Position numbers and translations under genes: made by a program. A stretch of DNA of 27,728 nucleotides from Pseudomonadota bacterium (GTDB lineage: Bacteria; Desulfobacterota; Syntrophobacteria; Syntrophobacterales; Syntrophobacteraceae). The DNA lies in NCBI GenBank assembly GCA_023416335.1, contig JAEZHY010000220.1, positions 1-27,728 on the forward strand, written 5' to 3'. Positions 7,414 to 15,115 of this stretch are shown here, in pieces. How positions within the stretch are numbered: the stretch's first letter is position 1; every line of letters starts with the position of its first letter. The notes beneath the pieces are model-generated. The model had not been told where the DNA came from and made no database searches. It worked only from the letters and a program-made list of their open reading frames with translations.

Positions 7414-8055
7414 TTATTTTCTGAGATTATTCAGGACGTGCAGGAAACGCCACATGGCGGTAAGATTTGTGCCCACCGCGAGGATGACGAGCACCCCTTC
7501 GAGGGCAAAGTCGCGGGCCCAGGCGGCACCGGCCATCTCTCCGAAAATATTGAAAAAGGGATTTATAATTCCCGCAACGCCCAGCAGGATTATCCTTTCG
7601 CCTCTCTGGAACACGCCGACTAGGCATCTCTCTCCCAGCCCTTCGGCCCGTGCTCTCGTGTAACTTACCATCAGCGATCCAAAGAGTATGAGAAGGATCA
7701 GCAGCGAGAAAAGTGGGGTTTTTGCGTCATTTCGGTAAAAGTAACACCATATGCCGAGATAAATAATCAATTCCGTATAGCGGTCCAGCACGGAATCGAG
7801 GAAAGCGCCGAATTTTTTGCTCTGGCCCGTCGCCCGGGCCAGCGATCCGTCGAGTGTATCGAGCAGTCCCGTCAACAAGGTGAGCAGGCCGCCGACCAGC
7901 GGCAAATAGATGAAGGAAAGACCGGCGAGCATACTGATCAAGAGCCCGCCGTAGGTAATATGGTTTGGGGTGAGTTTCCAGTCTATGAGTTTGGGAACAA
8001 TCCTCCTTTGCAGGAAATCGTAATACCCCGTCTCAATTGGTGTTCCCTTGAGCAT
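7414..8055 (-). CDS. CDP-alcohol phosphatidyltransferase family protein
   Basis: A 213-residue integral membrane enzyme that transfers a phosphatidyl group from a CDP-alcohol to an alcohol or phosphorylated polyol during phospholipid synthesis. The complete family signature DxxDGxxARxxxxxxxxGxxxDxxxD is present: D66, D69, G70, A73, R74, G83, D87 and D91, with the aspartates expected to hold the metal ions. Hydrophobic segments on both sides (about 33-63, 95-110, 117-132, 150-170 and 185-200) fit six membrane helices. CCTC at 8061-8064 gives a GAGG ribosome binding site 5 bases before the ATG. The acceptor (glycerol-3-phosphate, inositol phosphate or other) cannot be told from the motif; the sequence does not stand out as classical PgsA or PssA. 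It is a single gene, convergent with the AbrB-like gene. Confidence 0.88.
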   Translation of the reverse strand: MLKGTPIETGYYDFLQRRIVPKLIDWKLTPNHITYGGLLISMLAGLSFIYLPLVGGLLTLLTGLLDTLDGSLARATGQSKKFGAFLDSVLDRYTELIIYLGIWCYFYRNDAKTPLFSLLILLILFGSLMVSYTRARAEGLGERCLVGVFQRGERIILLGVAGIINPFFNIFGEMAGAAWARDFALEGVLVILAVGTNLTAMWRFLHVLNNLRK

Positions 8056-8108
8056 AAAAACCTCAGTTCAAAAGCATGGCGGAAGGGATATCTCCCGACC
8101 GAAAGTAA

Positions 8109-8135
8109 ATAATAGAAAAAGACGATATCATTGAA
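8109..8135 (-). promoter_or_regulatory. Candidate promoter for the phosphatidyltransferase gene
   Basis: On the minus strand TATTAT (8114-8109) is a five-of-six -10 match, with TTCAAT (8135-8130) 15 bases upstream as a weak -35. It sits in an AT-rich stretch about 55 bases before the start codon. Confidence 0.28.
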
Positions 8136-8264
8136 TAGCAAATTTCTGCGTGCTGATCAAAAATAATGCAGAAAATGTAAAAGTCTTGCCGGCTGCTGCA
8201 ATTACTTCACCGGGAGTTGACTTCTCAAAAATACCGGCGCAGACCATACCATATTCAGGGAAAT

Positions 8265-8299
8265 ACGCCTCAAAAAAATGCGTTTTTCAATTGAGGCGT
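8265..8299 (-). terminator. Terminator-like hairpin downstream of moeA
   Basis: ACGCCTCAA (8265-8273) pairs perfectly with TTGAGGCGT (8291-8299). Inside, AAAAA (8274-8278) can pair with TTTTT (8283-8287), making a long hairpin with a small bulge. It lies 21 bases past the moeA stop on the minus strand. The bases that follow on that strand are ATTTCCC, only a weak T-tract. Confidence 0.5.
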
Positions 8300-8320
8300 C
8301 CTCCATCAAAACCGCTTTGA

Positions 8321-9556
8321 TTATTCTAATATCGCACGGGCAAGGAGCGGGAGATCCGGTATCCTGACAGATACTTTTTCGCCTTCGGAAACATGCATCC
8401 GATCCGGTTCCAAAAGCGCATATGCCAGACCGTTTCTAAAGGAGTGGAGTTTCTGTGCGTGAGCGGTCTTATTCGGCGTGAACTCACAGCAGCCGTTCGA
8501 ATTCTTCAAAATACCTTCGAATGCCTGGTAAAATCCCTTTTTCTTCTTCTCCATGGCCCGGGCGGCGCGTGCCATAAACGAGAATTTCTCCGTTATTCCA
8601 ATACCTTGAAACCTGCAGATTATTGGGGCCGCAATCTCTTCAAATACCACTCTTCCCGCCCAGGGATTTCCGGGCAGGCCCAGGAAAATGGAACCTCTTC
8701 CGCTCCCCAGGGCACTGCCTCTCCCCGGAGAGATGTTGAGTTCGTGAAAATGAGCAGTCACACCCAGCCTGCTCCAGACTTCGAGGATGAAATCCCTGCT
8801 CCCCCGGCCCATTCCGCCGGTCGTTATCACCAGTTCCGCCCGGACCGCCCGGAGGCGGGAAAGGATTTCTTCGGGATCGTCGGGGACTATGCCGAGTTGC
8901 ACCGCTTCTCCGCCGCCGGCCCTGACCAGGTTCGAAAGAAGATGGATGTTGTTGCAGAAGATGTTCGGCCCTTCAGAGTCTATTCCAACGTCCCTGAGTT
9001 CATCTCCCGTAGAGAGAATCGCAACCCGGGGGCGCCGGAAAACCGGTAAATCTTTTTTCCCGGTCGCGGCGGCGAGGGCGATACGGGTCGGCGTGAGCAC
9101 ATCTCCCTGTTTGAGCAGGACCTCTCCGGCTTCGGCGTCGGAACCGGGCGAGACGATACCGGATCCGGATTTGAGCGGTCTTGTCAGGATCAGGCGTCCT
9201 TCGGATTCAACGGCATCTTCGAAGCGGATGACGGTATCGGTGTCCTCCGGAAGAACCGCCCCCGTCATTATGCGAAAGCATCTGCCTCTTCCCGATGCAG
9301 CGGGCTGAGGACCTCCGGCGGTAACATCGCTTTTGAAAATCTCCAGGGAGGTCGGTCTTTCAGGGGCGGCATTTTCAGTTTCCATGCTTGCGACGGCGAA
9401 ACCGTCCCACTGTGAGCGATTCCTGTCCGGGATGGGCCTTCCCGTTGAGACGTCGGCGGCCAGGATGCGGCCGAGGACCGAATCGATGCCGACCTCTTCG
9501 GGACCCAGCGGGGTAGCCAGATCAACCGCCAATGCTCCGGCTTCATTCAAGTTCAT
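8321..9556 (-). CDS. moeA: Molybdopterin molybdenumtransferase MoeA
   Basis: A 411-residue MoeA-family enzyme that inserts molybdate (or tungstate) into adenylated molybdopterin. The motifs in order are SQWDGFAV (D51), RIMTGAVLPEDTDTV (T98), VAILSTGDELRD (GDEL at 184-187), TTGGMGRGSRD (245-255) and GLPGNPWAG (from about 293). Several are looser than in typical MoeA: TTGGMGRGSRD stands for the usual TTGGVSVGDYD, and SPGRGSALG (276-284) replaces the usual KPGKP-type loop, losing its lysine and second proline. The C-terminal domain includes an unusual CC pair. The ATG at 9556 overlaps the 3' end of mobA by 14 bases, so the two are translated as an operon. The divergent motifs could mean a MoeA paralogue or tungsten-adapted form; the family call itself is safe. 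Confidence 0.9.
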   Translation of the reverse strand: MNLNEAGALAVDLATPLGPEEVGIDSVLGRILAADVSTGRPIPDRNRSQWDGFAVASMETENAAPERPTSLEIFKSDVTAGGPQPAASGRGRCFRIMTGAVLPEDTDTVIRFEDAVESEGRLILTRPLKSGSGIVSPGSDAEAGEVLLKQGDVLTPTRIALAAATGKKDLPVFRRPRVAILSTGDELRDVGIDSEGPNIFCNNIHLLSNLVRAGGGEAVQLGIVPDDPEEILSRLRAVRAELVITTGGMGRGSRDFILEVWSRLGVTAHFHELNISPGRGSALGSGRGSIFLGLPGNPWAGRVVFEEIAAPIICRFQGIGITEKFSFMARAARAMEKKKKGFYQAFEGILKNSNGCCEFTPNKTAHAQKLHSFRNGLAYALLEPDRMHVSEGEKVSVRIPDLPLLARAILE

Positions 9557-10124
9557 CGAGTTCAGCCAGGTCGGAGGGGGTGTTTACGTTCTTGAAGCTC
9601 AAACCGCCGGGATCCACTTTGCGCCATTCATCTTCCGGGATGCTTCGGACTTTCATTTTTTTGTAGAATTTTATGATCTGCCGCTCATCGGGCTTTTCGA
9701 GCTGTCGTTTGACGGGAGGAAGACACCGGCGATTATAGAGCGCGAGCAGTGGTTCATAGTAGGCGTCTATGGTCGGTACCACAATGTCGAAACCGTTTTT
9801 CGAGGCTATCATCAGTTCCGCCAGTTCGGGGACGAGAAAAGGCATGTCGGTTGCTTTGAAAAACACCCATTCGGTGGAACTGAACAGCAGGGCTGCATGA
9901 ATCCCGCCCAGAGGTCCCTGGTGGGGGAGGAAATCCTTCACCAGCGTTGTGCCCAGATCGAGATAAGGTTCCAACTCGTTTGCAATCACCAGTACCGGAT
10001 CGCAGAAGGGGCGCAGGGATTCGACCGCCCTCTCGATGAAACGCTTCCCCTTGAGGGATTCGAGGGCCTTGTTTTTCCCGAAGCGGACGCTCTTCCCGCC
10101 GGCAAGGACCGCACCCGTGATCAA
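9543..10124 (-). CDS. mobA: Molybdenum cofactor guanylyltransferase MobA
   Basis: A 193-residue cytoplasmic nucleotidyltransferase that joins GMP from GTP to Mo-molybdopterin to form the guanine dinucleotide (MGD) cofactor used by DMSO-reductase-family enzymes such as formate dehydrogenases. The signature LAGGKSVRFGKNKAL (7-21) is the GTP-binding loop; GPLGGI (70-75) and ATDMPFL (91-97, with D93 as likely metal ligand) follow, and FKNVNTPSDL near the C-terminus matches the usual NxNTPEDL. The start is a TTG at 10124 whose TTGA overlaps the mobB stop by 4 bases, with AGGGG 7-8 bases upstream, indicating translational coupling. The length is typical. It overlaps moeA at the other end, so the three cofactor genes form one transcript. 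Confidence 0.92.
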   Translation of the reverse strand: MITGAVLAGGKSVRFGKNKALESLKGKRFIERAVESLRPFCDPVLVIANELEPYLDLGTTLVKDFLPHQGPLGGIHAALLFSSTEWVFFKATDMPFLVPELAELMIASKNGFDIVVPTIDAYYEPLLALYNRRCLPPVKRQLEKPDERQIIKFYKKMKVRSIPEDEWRKVDPGGLSFKNVNTPSDLAELDELE

Positions 10125-10780
10125 TCCTTATCCCCTAGGCGCAGATGAATGGAAATCGTCCCAGGCTTTTCCCATCCGCGCAGACTCGAAAGCATTCCTT
10201 CGATGCCACCGATCAGAAAATCCTCGACAAAGTCGTTCATGGGCAACTGCTTCCCGTCGAGTTGCACCAGGATCTTCTTCTTTTTCCTCCCTTTCAGGTA
10301 GCGGTTCTCGATGAAATCCGCAACTCCCGAAACATCGGCAAAGGAGAACTTTGCAGCTTCGATATCCACGGGGTCGTCCGTAACGATTGCCGCGAGGTTG
10401 TCGCCTTGGCCGCAGATGGGCTGGGGCTCTATCGCCTTGCGGAAAATCTCGATTTTTGGAAAACGTGCCCGTTTGAATCCTTCAGTGATGAGAATGTCTT
10501 CGGTCCAGAAGAACCGCCCGGCAATTTCTTCCAGGCTCAGCTCCGATTCGGTTTGCCGTATAACGGCAATCCCTTGCGGTGAGGAAATGGCAACCGTCCG
10601 GGCCCCCGCTTTTTTGAGCCTCCACGTGTCCTTGCCTTCGCGGTCCATGTCGAACCCATGGACGTCGTGCTTGATTGCGCCGACTCGGTAGCCTCTTGAG
10701 GCGAGTTCCGGAATGAGCTTCTCCAGAAATGTCGTCTTGCCGGAATCGGATGCACCCACTATGGAAATAATCGGCAACAT
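10121..10780 (-). CDS. mobB: Molybdopterin-guanine dinucleotide biosynthesis adaptor MobB
   Basis: A 219-residue P-loop GTPase of the MobB family, which assists MobA in forming or delivering the MGD cofactor. The Walker A loop is GASDSGKT at 9-16, followed by the family stretch GAIKHDVHGFDMDREGKDTW and the DILITEGFK segment corresponding to Walker B. The last 50 residues (ILVQLDGKQLPMNDFVEDFL onward) form an extra C-terminal domain beyond the minimal E. coli protein. I place the start at the ATG at 10780, which has AGGG 6 bases upstream and gives MLPIISIVGASDSGKTT; the frame stays open to 10849 through a repeat tract (10796-10826) that would encode SLLTVHCSL and is unlikely to be translated. 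It is the first gene of mobB-mobA-moeA. Confidence 0.92.
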   Translation of the reverse strand: MLPIISIVGASDSGKTTFLEKLIPELASRGYRVGAIKHDVHGFDMDREGKDTWRLKKAGARTVAISSPQGIAVIRQTESELSLEEIAGRFFWTEDILITEGFKRARFPKIEIFRKAIEPQPICGQGDNLAAIVTDDPVDIEAAKFSFADVSGVADFIENRYLKGRKKKKILVQLDGKQLPMNDFVEDFLIGGIEGMLSSLRGWEKPGTISIHLRLGDKD

Positions 10781-10795
10781 GCGAAGCCCTTTCAT

Positions 10796-10826
10796 GAGTG
10801 AACAGTGAACTGTGAGCAGTGAACGG
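10796..10826 (+). repeat. Heptamer repeat tract, copy 2
   Basis: About four degenerate heptamers, gagtgaa cagtgaa ctgtgag cagtgaa, stand directly upstream of the mobB start. Related tracts occur at 5534-5548 and 27528-27567. Confidence 0.65.
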
Positions 10827-10909
10827 AAAAATCTTCCGTGGTTGCACACCTTCGCGATAAATGCTTTTGTGTCCTACGGTCAGGACTATCTCACAGGTTT
10901 GGGGGACTG

Positions 10910-11176
10910 TCAATCGAGCCCCTCGGACGAATCGATGAGGTAAATCACGCGCTTCAGCCGCTCGTTCTGCTCGATCATCCCGTCGGCGATCTCTTCGAGA
11001 ATATCCCCCGGCTCTTCCTGCCCGGCTTCCCTGGCGCGGGACGCCCACTGGCGGTATGAGCGGGCGTGCTCCTCATTGTGGCCGATCCAGTGTTCCGCCA
11101 TTTTTCTCAGCTTTACTACATCGGAAATGTTCCCCTCTCCCGACGTCGAACCGTGATCGTGATGTTTGTCATGCAT
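10910..11176 (-). CDS. Small His-rich helical protein, unknown function
   Basis: An 88-residue protein with a His-rich start (MHDKHHDHG) followed by a helical region holding HWIGHNEEHARSYRQWA (29-45), in which histidines recur at 29, 33 and 37, and a second acidic helix (about 57-80). The pattern suggests a small metal-binding helical bundle, but I cannot name a family with confidence. I chose the ATG at 11176 because a GGAG/GGAAAG stretch lies just upstream and it opens with the His tract; the frame continues upstream to 11209. It runs in the same direction as mobB, whose start is 129 bases downstream, so it may share a transcript and a metal-related role with the molybdenum cofactor genes (inference). 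It is divergent from lgt. Confidence 0.7.
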   Translation of the reverse strand: MHDKHHDHGSTSGEGNISDVVKLRKMAEHWIGHNEEHARSYRQWASRAREAGQEEPGDILEEIADGMIEQNERLKRVIYLIDSSEGLD

Positions 11177-11250
11177 ACTTTCCGCTCCGTGTAAGATTGA
11201 CCCCGACAATTCAGTATGATAGCTTTCCTCATTCCAAGGAGGAAGTGCGA

Positions 11251-12048
11251 ATGATACCCTACCACAATATAAATCCCGACCTGATTACGATAGGGCCGAT
11301 CCGCGTAAGGTGGTACGGGGTGATGTACGTTCTCGGCTTTATCGCGTCTTATTTTCTCATCCAGAAGCAAGAGCGGTCGAAGCAGATTGGATTGGTCGGA
11401 ACAGTCGCTCAGGATCTCATTTTCTACCTGGCAATCGGGCTGATCGTGGGAGGCCGTCTGGGATACATCCTGTTCTATGAATACAACGACCTCATATCAT
11501 ATATCAAAGATCCGCTCGAAATAATAGCCACATGGCACGGCGGCATGTCCTTCCACGGCGGGCTGATAGGCTGCGTAATCGCCGGATGGATCTTTTCGAA
11601 ACGCAGGAATATTCCTTTCGCAGCCCTTGCGGACTGCACCATCGTAACCTGCCCGATCGGCCTGGGGCTGGGACGTTTGGGCAACTTCATCAACGGCGAG
11701 CTGCTCGGCCGTCCTTCCGACCTGCCGTGGGCGATGATCTTCCCCGACGGCGGTCCGGTGCCGCGGCATCCGACGCAGCTGTACGAGTCGCTGGCCGAAG
11801 GCCTGATCCTTTTTCTAATTATGTGGTATCTGCGCAAGAAGCCCTTCAAAGACGGAATGATGGTTGTCTTTTTCATGGTTTTTTACGGGATAATGCGCTT
11901 CATAATCGAGTTCTTCAAAGAGCCGGATCCACAGATCGGCTATCTGCTCGGGCTCACCATGGGGCAGATATTGTGCCTGGCCATGCTCCCGGCGGCAGGC
12001 CTGCTCGCATTGCTGATCTACAGACGCAGGGCGGTCCAGCAAGTCTGA
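11251..12048 (+). CDS. lgt: Prolipoprotein diacylglyceryl transferase Lgt
   Basis: A 265-residue inner-membrane enzyme that moves diacylglycerol from phosphatidylglycerol to the lipobox cysteine of prolipoproteins, the first step of lipoprotein maturation. The family signature GRLGNFINGELLG is at 141-153, FHGGLIG at 101-107 contains the conserved histidine, and PRHPTQLYES is at 171-180. About seven membrane helices can be drawn. AAGGAGG at 11236-11242 lies 8 bases before the ATG at 11251. The frame is open further upstream, but through the divergent 88-residue gene, and lacks the Lgt N-terminus there. A TATGAT at 11215-11220 could be a -10 element, without a well-spaced -35. The stop codon overlaps a promoter for the next gene. 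Confidence 0.96.
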   Translation: MIPYHNINPDLITIGPIRVRWYGVMYVLGFIASYFLIQKQERSKQIGLVGTVAQDLIFYLAIGLIVGGRLGYILFYEYNDLISYIKDPLEIIATWHGGMSFHGGLIGCVIAGWIFSKRRNIPFAALADCTIVTCPIGLGLGRLGNFINGELLGRPSDLPWAMIFPDGGPVPRHPTQLYESLAEGLILFLIMWYLRKKPFKDGMMVVFFMVFYGIMRFIIEFFKEPDPQIGYLLGLTMGQILCLAMLPAAGLLALLIYRRRAVQQV

Positions 12049-12054
12049 TATAAT
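12046..12054 (+). promoter_or_regulatory. Extended -10 promoter overlapping the lgt stop codon
   Basis: TGATATAAT at 12046-12054 is a perfect extended -10 (TGnTATAAT), whose TGA is the lgt stop codon. There is no good -35, as is common with extended -10 promoters. It lies 46 bases before the start of the CoA-transferase/GNAT gene. Confidence 0.42.
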
Positions 12055-12100
12055 ACGAGCCCCGGAATGTGCACCGGTCGAACGGAAATCGAGGATTGCA

Positions 12101-14026
12101 ATGAGACATCCAGTTCCCCTCATGAGTTCAAATCCGGAATCCTCGGCCTTTGTTCGCGAGTGGCGCTCGCTGTATGAGAGCAGGAAAAAGAGCGCAGAAA
12201 AAGCGCTCCGGGTGATTCGAAGCGGTCATCGGGTCTTTATCGGATCCGGATGCAGCGAGCCTCAGCATCTTGCACAACATCTCGAAGAGATCATACCCCA
12301 TCTCGCCGACCTGGAGATCCTCCATATCCTGAGCGTCGGCAAGACGCGTTACACCGAAGCGGGCTTCGACCGATGCCGCCTGAAGTCGTTCTTTGTTGCC
12401 GCGGCCAGTCGCGAAGCGGTCGCGGAAGGACGTGCCGATTACACCCCGGTCAATCTTGCCGATATTCCCGGACTGTTCCGCACCGGGGCGATGCCTATCG
12501 ACGTTGCGCTCGTCCAGGTGTCCCCGCCGGACGACCACGGATTTTGCAGCTACGGGATAGCAGTCGATATCGTGAAGGCCGCGGCTGAAAGTGCCCAGTA
12601 CGTGATTGCGCAGGTAAATCCCCGGATGCCGCGAACCCTGGGAGATTCCTTCATCCATGTCAGCCACATCGATGCGTTTGTCGAATACGAGGAGCCGCTT
12701 CTTCAGTTCGGACTCCCCGTGATGAACTCGATTGCGATCGATATCGGAAAGCACGTGGCGGGCCTGGTGGAAGACGGTTCGACTATCCGGGTCGGGGTCG
12801 GGAGCATTTCGACGGCGGCGCTCTACGCCCTCGAGAATAAGAAGGACCTGGGCGTTCATGCCGACATGCTGACGGATGCCTACCTCCACCTCGTCAAAAG
12901 CGGCGTCATTACGAACGCGCGGAAGACCCTGCATACGGGGAAAATCGTCACGAGCTTCTGCCTGGGGTCGCAGGAATTGTACGATTTCGTCGATAATAAC
13001 CCTATGGTCGCCTTCTACCCTATCGATTATACGAATGATTATCTGGTAATTTCCGAAAACGAAATGATGGTTTCCATCAACTCGGGCCTGGAGGTCGATC
13101 TTTCCGGGCAGGTCTGCTCCGATTCGCTCGGCTATGAAATCTACAGCGGAGTCGGCGGGGCGATCGATTTTTTGCGGGGCGCGAGGGGGTCAAGGCGGGG
13201 AAAAGCCATCATGGTGCTCCCGTCGACAACCATGGACGGTTCCAAATCCAGGATCGTTCCAGCTCTGACCGAAGGCGCCGGAGTCGTCATGACCCGCGGC
13301 GGAGTGCAGTATGTAGTCACGGAATTCGGCGTCGCGGCCCTTCACGGAAAGAGCGTTCGCGAGCGGGCCCTTGCGCTTATATCCGTTGCTCATCCGGACT
13401 TTCGCGACGAACTCATGGAGGCGGCCCATGAACTCCGCTACCTGGAGAAGAGTACCAGGCATTCCGCGGTTACCCGCGCAATTTATCCGCATAACTGGGA
13501 ACACACGCGCGCGTTCCTCGGATATGGCCGTATATTTTTCAGGCCTGCCAAACCGATCGATGAAAGGGCGCTCAAGGAATTCTTCTATTCCCTCCCCAAA
13601 GAGGAATCCTATGTACGATTCCTCTCTTCGATGAAAGTCTTCCCCTATTACGACGTAAAAGGGATGGTGAACATCGATTACCACAAGGAAATGTGTATCT
13701 TCGGCTTCGCCGGGGATATGGGGTCCGAGCGCATCGTGGCAATTGCGCGCTACCTGATGGATGACGAGACGATGTCGGCCGAGGTGGATTTCGCAGTCCA
13801 TCCCGACTACGCCCGCGCGGGAATTGCCGGGTTCATGATTCGCCACATGGCTTTGAATGGCCGGACCAGGGGAATAAAGACGCTTATTGCCTATATTTCT
13901 CCCGGAAACGAAAAGGTGTTCGGGGTGTTTCAGAAACTGGACTACGTCATCGAAAGTTCTCTTGTCGGCGGAGTATATGAAATCAGGGTGAGGCTCGATC
14001 AGCCGACCCATACGTGCCAGCTCTAA
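12101..14026 (+). CDS. Acetyl-CoA hydrolase/transferase fused to a GNAT acetyltransferase domain
   Basis: A 641-residue fusion. Residues 20-475 form a family I acyl-CoA hydrolase/transferase, related to acetate and 4-hydroxybutyrate CoA-transferases: FIGSGCSEPQHL (46-57), VSPPDDHGFCSYGI (140-153), NSGLEVDLSGQ (327-337) and YSGVGGAIDFLRGA (348-361). E331 is the plausible catalytic glutamate that forms the glutamyl-CoA thioester. Residues 480-632 form a GNAT domain with the acetyl-CoA binding stretch VDFAVHPDYARAGIAGFMI (562-580). The fusion could couple CoA transfer to acetylation of a protein or small molecule, or the GNAT part may sense acyl-CoA; the substrates are not shown by the sequence. 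GAGG at 12091-12094 is 6 bases from the ATG. The next gene begins 27 bases after the stop, suggesting co-transcription. Confidence 0.9.
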   Translation: MRHPVPLMSSNPESSAFVREWRSLYESRKKSAEKALRVIRSGHRVFIGSGCSEPQHLAQHLEEIIPHLADLEILHILSVGKTRYTEAGFDRCRLKSFFVAAASREAVAEGRADYTPVNLADIPGLFRTGAMPIDVALVQVSPPDDHGFCSYGIAVDIVKAAAESAQYVIAQVNPRMPRTLGDSFIHVSHIDAFVEYEEPLLQFGLPVMNSIAIDIGKHVAGLVEDGSTIRVGVGSISTAALYALENKKDLGVHADMLTDAYLHLVKSGVITNARKTLHTGKIVTSFCLGSQELYDFVDNNPMVAFYPIDYTNDYLVISENEMMVSINSGLEVDLSGQVCSDSLGYEIYSGVGGAIDFLRGARGSRRGKAIMVLPSTTMDGSKSRIVPALTEGAGVVMTRGGVQYVVTEFGVAALHGKSVRERALALISVAHPDFRDELMEAAHELRYLEKSTRHSAVTRAIYPHNWEHTRAFLGYGRIFFRPAKPIDERALKEFFYSLPKEESYVRFLSSMKVFPYYDVKGMVNIDYHKEMCIFGFAGDMGSERIVAIARYLMDDETMSAEVDFAVHPDYARAGIAGFMIRHMALNGRTRGIKTLIAYISPGNEKVFGVFQKLDYVIESSLVGGVYEIRVRLDQPTHTCQL

Positions 14027-14053
14027 GGAGGAGTTCGCGACTTCGCGGGGTAT

Positions 14054-14932
14054 ATGGACCGATTCGAGAAACTCGAAAAGCAAGTCGGAGAACTCCGGGC
14101 CGAATTAACTCAGCTCAAACATGAGCTTCAGGATCTAGCATCCCAAACGTCGAAGAATCCCATTGAAAAGCTGCTCCGGCAGGAGGGCTTTCCGGTGATC
14201 GATCACGGCGGCCGTTCCCAGCTCGTTTTCCCCGCCGGCATATCCTTCGAAAGCCTCGGAACTTTCTACGAATTCATGCGGCGCTACTCGTTCAGACTAT
14301 TCATGCGGGACCTCATCCAATTTCCGGAAGGTAGCGGCCCGGAAGATCTGACCCGATATTGCTCGGTGAGAACCGTCAGGTCCTATCTCAAGGTCCTGGC
14401 CGAGTTGGGGATTGTTTCGCAGACTGGTGCGAAATACGAATTGCTGAAAAAGGTCCCGAGCTTCGGGCCGACCCTCGAATGGTACGTGTGTGAGATTTTC
14501 CGGCGCGAGTTCCTCTCTCCCGCTCTTTTCAACGTTCGGCTCAAGAACACACTTTACGGCGGCGACTACGATGTGATCTCAGTCATAGCCGGGCGCCTCG
14601 TCTATGTGGAGGTGAAATCCTCACCGCCTCGGGGTGTAGAGCACCAGGCGGTAAACGCATTTCTGAACAGGTTCTACGATCTCGGGCCGCATATCGGCGT
14701 CCTCCTGGTAGATACGGAGCTGCGTATGCGCGACAAGCTCGTGCCGCTGCTTGCCGAGGGATTGGAACTGGAGGGGAAAAAGGGTCCGGAGTGGGCTGTT
14801 TCCCGGCTTGCAGACGAAATATTCCACGTGCGGCATACTCTCTATCTCACGAACAGCCGGAAAGGGATCTACACGAATCTGAGGACCTGCTTCCGGGACT
14901 TTCTCACGCGGGAAAGGGCGGGAAGGAAGTAG
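14054..14932 (+). CDS. Coiled-coil protein with PD-(D/E)XK nuclease-like domain
   Basis: A 292-residue protein. Residues 1-30 form a coiled coil, 60-135 are a helical region with a winged-helix look (LTRYCSVRTVRSYLKVLAEL, then GIVSQTGAKYELL), and 140-220 carry the core of a PD-(D/E)XK nuclease fold. The candidate active site is E142 in LEWYVCEIF, D171 or D173 in GGDYDVIS, E186 and K188 in VYVEVKSSP, and Q198 in the following helix. All expected residues are present, so catalysis is possible. It may act on DNA or be a structural relative used for binding; no methylase or helicase lies beside it. AAGGAGG at 14026-14032 is far from this ATG (21 bases), though GGGG at 14047-14050 is closer. It follows the CoA-transferase/GNAT gene by 27 bases. 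Confidence 0.72.
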   Translation: MDRFEKLEKQVGELRAELTQLKHELQDLASQTSKNPIEKLLRQEGFPVIDHGGRSQLVFPAGISFESLGTFYEFMRRYSFRLFMRDLIQFPEGSGPEDLTRYCSVRTVRSYLKVLAELGIVSQTGAKYELLKKVPSFGPTLEWYVCEIFRREFLSPALFNVRLKNTLYGGDYDVISVIAGRLVYVEVKSSPPRGVEHQAVNAFLNRFYDLGPHIGVLLVDTELRMRDKLVPLLAEGLELEGKKGPEWAVSRLADEIFHVRHTLYLTNSRKGIYTNLRTCFRDFLTRERAGRK

Positions 14933-15035
14933 AGAGATCCCTTGCACTGGCAGGCCGGATGGTATCCTGTACGTGCTGTGCCTCTCAGGGCAACTCTATC
15001 GCAGCCACACTACTCGGCTAATCGGAGTGGAAGCT

Positions 15036-15078
15036 GGAGCTTGGGAACCAGCGGAAAAATGCCCTGGAACCAGCGGAA
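15036..15078 (+). repeat. GGAGCTTGGGAACCAGCGG element with partial second copy
   Basis: The 19-base element at 15036-15054 is followed by a shortened copy, TGGAACCAGCGGAAG, at about 15064-15078. A 17-of-19 match lies on the minus strand at 27596-27614. The tract sits between the nuclease-like gene and the YcaO gene. Confidence 0.55.
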
Positions 15079-15115
15079 GGAAAACAATGTCCGGAAATAG
15101 GGCAGGGAGATAAAA

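Noticed and set aside
9333..10148. A 271-codon open frame on the plus strand
   Set aside because: It is antisense to the well-supported mobA and moeA genes.
10823..10839. Six-base-pair hairpin ACGGAA/TTCCGT beside the heptamer tract, considered as an attenuator or terminator
   Set aside because: It has no T-run on the minus strand and the stem is AT-containing and short; no leader peptide or alternative pairing is evident.
12128..12934. A 268-codon open frame on the minus strand
   Set aside because: It is antisense to the CoA-transferase domain and has no recognisable protein features.
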